Shown piece by piece: positions 6,841 to 8,387 of a stretch of 8,387 bases of DNA. The number at the start of each line of letters is the position of its first letter. Positions within the stretch are counted from its first letter, which is position 1. The notes beneath the pieces are model-generated. The model was not told the origin of the DNA. It made no database searches and was given only the letters and a program-made list of their open reading frames with translations. This stretch comes from Actinomycetes bacterium (GTDB lineage Bacteria; Actinomycetota; Actinomycetes; Actinomycetales; Beutenbergiaceae), in the NCBI GenBank assembly GCA_021793935.1, contig JAJYRV010000073.1:1-8387 (forward strand), read 5' to 3'. A program made the translations under genes and the position numbers.

Positions 6841-7355
6841 CCGCGGTCATAACCGTGCTCCTCACCGGCGCGGCGTGGGCTCTCACTCAGCCGCCGCCGG
6901 TGACCCCACGGTTTCCTCCTCCCGGACCTGCCCACCCGCCTCGCGGGATCGACCTCGCGGTCGTGTGTGACCTGCTTTGCGTCGCGCTGCGCGCTGGTGC
7001 GTCCCTGCCCCGTGCTTGCCAGGCCGTTGGCGACGTGTCCGGGGCCGGTCACGGAAGGCGGCTTCGCCGAGCGGCGAAGGCGCTTCACCTCGGTTCCTCT
7101 TGGGAGGAGGCGTGGCAGGGGCACGTGTTGGGCGAGGTGCTCGCCCCCGCCTGGAGTGACGGCGCAGTCCCGACCCCACTGCTGGAGCAGTTGGCCCGGT
7201 CGATCCGCGCGAACCGCAAGGCGATCGCAAAGGCTGCCGCCGCCCGGTTGTCGGTGCAACTCGTCCTACCCGTGGGACTGTGCCTGCTGCCTGCCTTCAT
7301 CCTTGTGGGTGTGGTGCCGGTTCTTGTGAGCGGCTCGCTGCGGATCTTGGGATAG
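6837..7355 (+). CDS. tadC: TadC-like inner-membrane platform protein (type II secretion system F domain)
   Basis: This 172-residue protein is the second platform component, a likely partner and paralogue of TadB. Segment 2-16 is hydrophobic. A Pro-rich stretch (19-36) leads into a T2SSF domain (about 38-132) with the signature LRAGASLPRACQAV (51-64), clearly parallel to the LRAG motif of TadB. A long hydrophobic region at about 139-166 ends the protein and could form one or two helices. The ATG overlaps the tadB TGA (ATGA) and is preceded by GGGAG four bases upstream, so the start is well supported although the frame is open further upstream. It is short for a T2SSF protein but similar in design to the small TadC proteins of actinobacterial loci. 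After its stop the tight gene packing is broken by a 128-base gap. Confidence 0.85.
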   Translation: MTAVITVLLTGAAWALTQPPPVTPRFPPPGPAHPPRGIDLAVVCDLLCVALRAGASLPRACQAVGDVSGAGHGRRLRRAAKALHLGSSWEEAWQGHVLGEVLAPAWSDGAVPTPLLEQLARSIRANRKAIAKAAAARLSVQLVLPVGLCLLPAFILVGVVPVLVSGSLRILG

Positions 7356-7428
7356 ATCCACACGCGCCGCTTCCTCCACAATTCGCGCGCCCGTGGGAAC
7401 ACCACCGCGGCAAGCGCGTGAGTGTGAA

Positions 7429-7458
7429 GGTGGGAAATCCCCACCCCGTCGATGACGG
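7429..7458 (+). promoter_or_regulatory. Two adjacent hairpins ahead of the pilin gene: attenuator, terminator or mRNA-processing element
   Basis: GGTGGG (7429-7434) pairs with CCCACC (7440-7445) around a 5-base loop. Directly next to it CCGTC (7446-7450) pairs with GACGG (7454-7458) around a 3-base loop. TTAGTTTTG follows at once, so the second hairpin has the layout of an intrinsic terminator, although its stem is only 5 bp. It lies 73 bases after the tadC stop and 26 bases before the pilin start, inside a 128-base gap. It may partly end the tadC transcript, protect the 5' end of a processed pilin message, or both. I see no convincing pilin promoter in the gap. Confidence 0.45.
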
Positions 7459-7483
7459 TTAGTTTTGAATTGGAGAGTCAACG

Positions 7484-7684
7484 GTGAACAGACGGATTGC
7501 CGCGTTACGTGCGCGGCTTGCGCTTATCAAACAGACGGCAGAGGCCGGGATGGCGACGGCTGAATACGCGATTGCCACTCTTGCTGCTGCTGGGTTTGCT
7601 GGCTTGTTGTATGTGATCTTGAAGTCGGACCAAGTCCGCGGCTTCCTCGTGAACATCATCAATCAAGCCTTAACGGTTGGGTAA
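7484..7684 (+). CDS. flp: Flp-like type IVb prepilin (DUF4244-type small pilin)
   Basis: This 66-residue protein is the probable major subunit of the Tad-like pilus. A basic leader of 22 residues (MNRRIAALRARLALIKQTAEAG) is followed by MATAEYAIATLAAAGFAGLL. Gly22 then Met23 with Glu27 (+5) and Tyr28 fit the type IVb processing pattern G|XXXXEY, so a prepilin peptidase would release a mature pilin of 44 residues. The hydrophobic helix runs about 28-46, followed by a short polar tail (SDQVRGFLVNIINQAL). Translation starts at a GTG with GGAG eight bases upstream. TadE begins two bases after its stop. The gene looks less GC-rich than its neighbours, with many GCT, CTT and TTG codons (about 56% GC by hand count against roughly 65-73% in samples of tadE and tadA). 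M. tuberculosis Rv3656c is the positional counterpart. Confidence 0.9.
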   Translation: MNRRIAALRARLALIKQTAEAGMATAEYAIATLAAAGFAGLLYVILKSDQVRGFLVNIINQALTVG

Positions 7685-7686
7685 GC

Positions 7687-8082
7687 GTGTTGACGGCGGG
7701 TGATTCGCGCGGTGAGACTGCGGGCGGTGAGGCAGGCACGGTCACCGCTGAGTTCGCTGTCGGGTTGCCCGCCGTCGTCGCCACCGTTCTTCTTGTGCTC
7801 GGGGTTCTCCTCGCGGGCACCACGTATATCGAATGTCAAGAGGCTGCCCGCGCCGGCGCCCGGGAAGCGATGTTGCACTCCTCCGCGGAGGAAGCGAGGC
7901 AAGCGGCGCAGGTTGTCGCAGGGGAGCGCGCGGCGGTGAGCGTGAGTATTGATGGGAGCTGGGCCACGGTGAAGGTTGAGAAATCGATCCTCGTCAGCGG
8001 CTTGCCAATCCGGGTCTCCGCCCGGATGCGGGCGCCCGTGGAAGGCGCGAGCGTGCAGGGCCGCCCAGCAAAGGGAACGTGA
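7687..8082 (+). CDS. tadE: TadE-like pseudopilin
   Basis: This 131-residue protein is probably a minor, pilin-like component of the Tad machine. A 17-residue polar leader ends in Gly17. The following TVTAEFAVGLPAVVATVLLV gives Glu22 at +5 and Phe23, a good prepilin peptidase pattern. A single membrane helix spans about 25-44. The next stretch, TYIECQEAARAGAREA (46-61), is characteristic of actinobacterial TadE-family proteins, which commonly carry a cysteine followed by AARAGAREA. The remaining extracytoplasmic part is short and strand-rich, ending in a basic tail. The start is GTG 7687, two bases after the pilin stop. TTG 7690 is the only close alternative, and neither has a strong ribosome binding site, so it probably relies on coupling to the pilin gene. 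Its TGA overlaps the next gene's ATG by one base. The positional counterpart is M. tuberculosis Rv3655c. Confidence 0.87.
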   Translation: MLTAGDSRGETAGGEAGTVTAEFAVGLPAVVATVLLVLGVLLAGTTYIECQEAARAGAREAMLHSSAEEARQAAQVVAGERAAVSVSIDGSWATVKVEKSILVSGLPIRVSARMRAPVEGASVQGRPAKGT

Positions 8083-8387
8083 TGGGAGGGGGTAGGGGAA
8101 CCGGCCGCAACGTGGGTGGCTCACTGCCGCGCGACGCGAATAGCGGTGAGCAGGAGCGGGGCAGCGGCACGGTCATCACACTGGCTCTGATCGGGGCGCT
8201 CCTCGCGATCGGGGTAGCGCTCGCGGTCGCTGCCGGGGAACTCACTGCGAAGAGCTACGCTCAGGGAGTCGCAGACATCAGCGCTCTTGCCGCGGCACAA
8301 GTGGGTGCGTGCACAGGAGCGACGCAGGTGCTCGCGAATAACCCCGGCCGCGGGCTGGAGCTCGCGCGGTGCGAAGTGCGGGAAGGG
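8082..8387 (+). CDS. TadE/G-like protein of the helicase/secretion neighbourhood (3'-truncated by window edge)
   Basis: The frame starts at ATG 8082 and stays open for 102 codons to the right edge, so the end is missing. AAGGGA lies about five bases upstream, and the ATG overlaps the tadE stop (TGATG). After about 26 polar residues come RGSGTVITLALIGALLAIGV and a membrane helix (about 29-50). Then AKSYAQGVADISALAAAQVG (56-75) and two cysteines (Cys77 in GACTGA, Cys97 in ARCEV) follow. The [R/D]GS-x-TV start, the ADxxALAAA segment and the spaced Cys pair match the Rv3654c-type 'helicase/secretion neighborhood TadE-like' proteins. Unlike the two preceding proteins it has no Glu at the +5 position of a prepilin site. 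In that family's loci a DEAD/DECH-box helicase is often nearby, so one may lie to the right. Its exact function is not established. Confidence 0.85.
   Translation, partial: MGGGRGTGRNVGGSLPRDANSGEQERGSGTVITLALIGALLAIGVALAVAAGELTAKSYAQGVADISALAAAQVGACTGATQVLANNPGRGLELARCEVREG

Noticed and set aside
6030..7259. Long open frame on the minus strand (about 409 codons) across tadB and tadC
   Set aside because: The translation is Arg/Ala/Ser/Pro-rich with no recognisable domain and lies antisense to three well-supported genes. Such frames are common in GC-rich DNA.
7361..7420. Inverted pair CACGCGC/GCGCGTG flanking part of the tadC-flp gap
   Set aside because: Seven bases of pure G/C-rich sequence 46 bases apart is easily expected by chance here. 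The nearby short hairpins are better supported.

Overview
This is a GC-rich stretch of chromosome from an actinobacterium (Actinomycetota). The evidence is the G/C-ending codon use, the family types, and a gene order (ssd - tadA - tadB - tadC - small pilin - TadE - TadG-like) that matches the conserved actinobacterial Tad-like locus known in Mycobacterium tuberculosis as Rv3660c-Rv3654c. There nth and acs also lie in the same neighbourhood. The genus cannot be named from the sequence alone. I see no tRNA, rRNA, CRISPR array, insertion sequence, phage gene or sign of recent transfer.

Left part (1-3829). The window opens inside nth (endonuclease III, DNA base excision repair), read rightward and ending at 348. 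It converges on acs (acetyl-CoA synthetase), read leftward from 2520 to 550. The 201-base gap between them holds a strong 16-bp stem-loop that probably terminates both transcripts, plus an overlapping second stem-loop. Upstream of acs is an unrecognised leftward gene (3829-2624). It encodes about 245 residues of Pro/Ala/Glu-rich, probably disordered sequence followed by four predicted membrane helices. The 103-base gap before acs contains a plausible sigma-70-type promoter overlapped by an imperfect CRP/GlxR-like dyad.

Right part (4032-8387). A rightward Tad-like pilus/secretion operon is arranged in two tightly packed blocks. Block one is ssd (MinD/ParA/CpaE-like, P-loop lysines missing), tadA (secretion ATPase), tadB and tadC (membrane platform), joined by 4-base or 1-base start/stop overlaps. 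Block two is a 66-residue Flp-like prepilin, a TadE-like pseudopilin and a TadE/G-like protein cut by the window's right edge. A 128-base gap between the blocks carries two adjacent hairpins followed by a T-rich run, just ahead of the pilin's ribosome binding site. TadA would power TadB/TadC to extrude processed Flp and TadE subunits, with Ssd as a localisation or regulatory partner. No prepilin peptidase (TadV/CpaA) is present here.

The 202-base divergent gap at 3830-4031 holds a promoter candidate for the leftward membrane gene and a cluster of inverted repeats that could be a shared operator. No gap reaches 300 bases. The window is mostly a well-conserved but functionally poorly understood actinobacterial locus. 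The less explained parts are the membrane protein facing it, the operator-like dyads, and the pilin leader.
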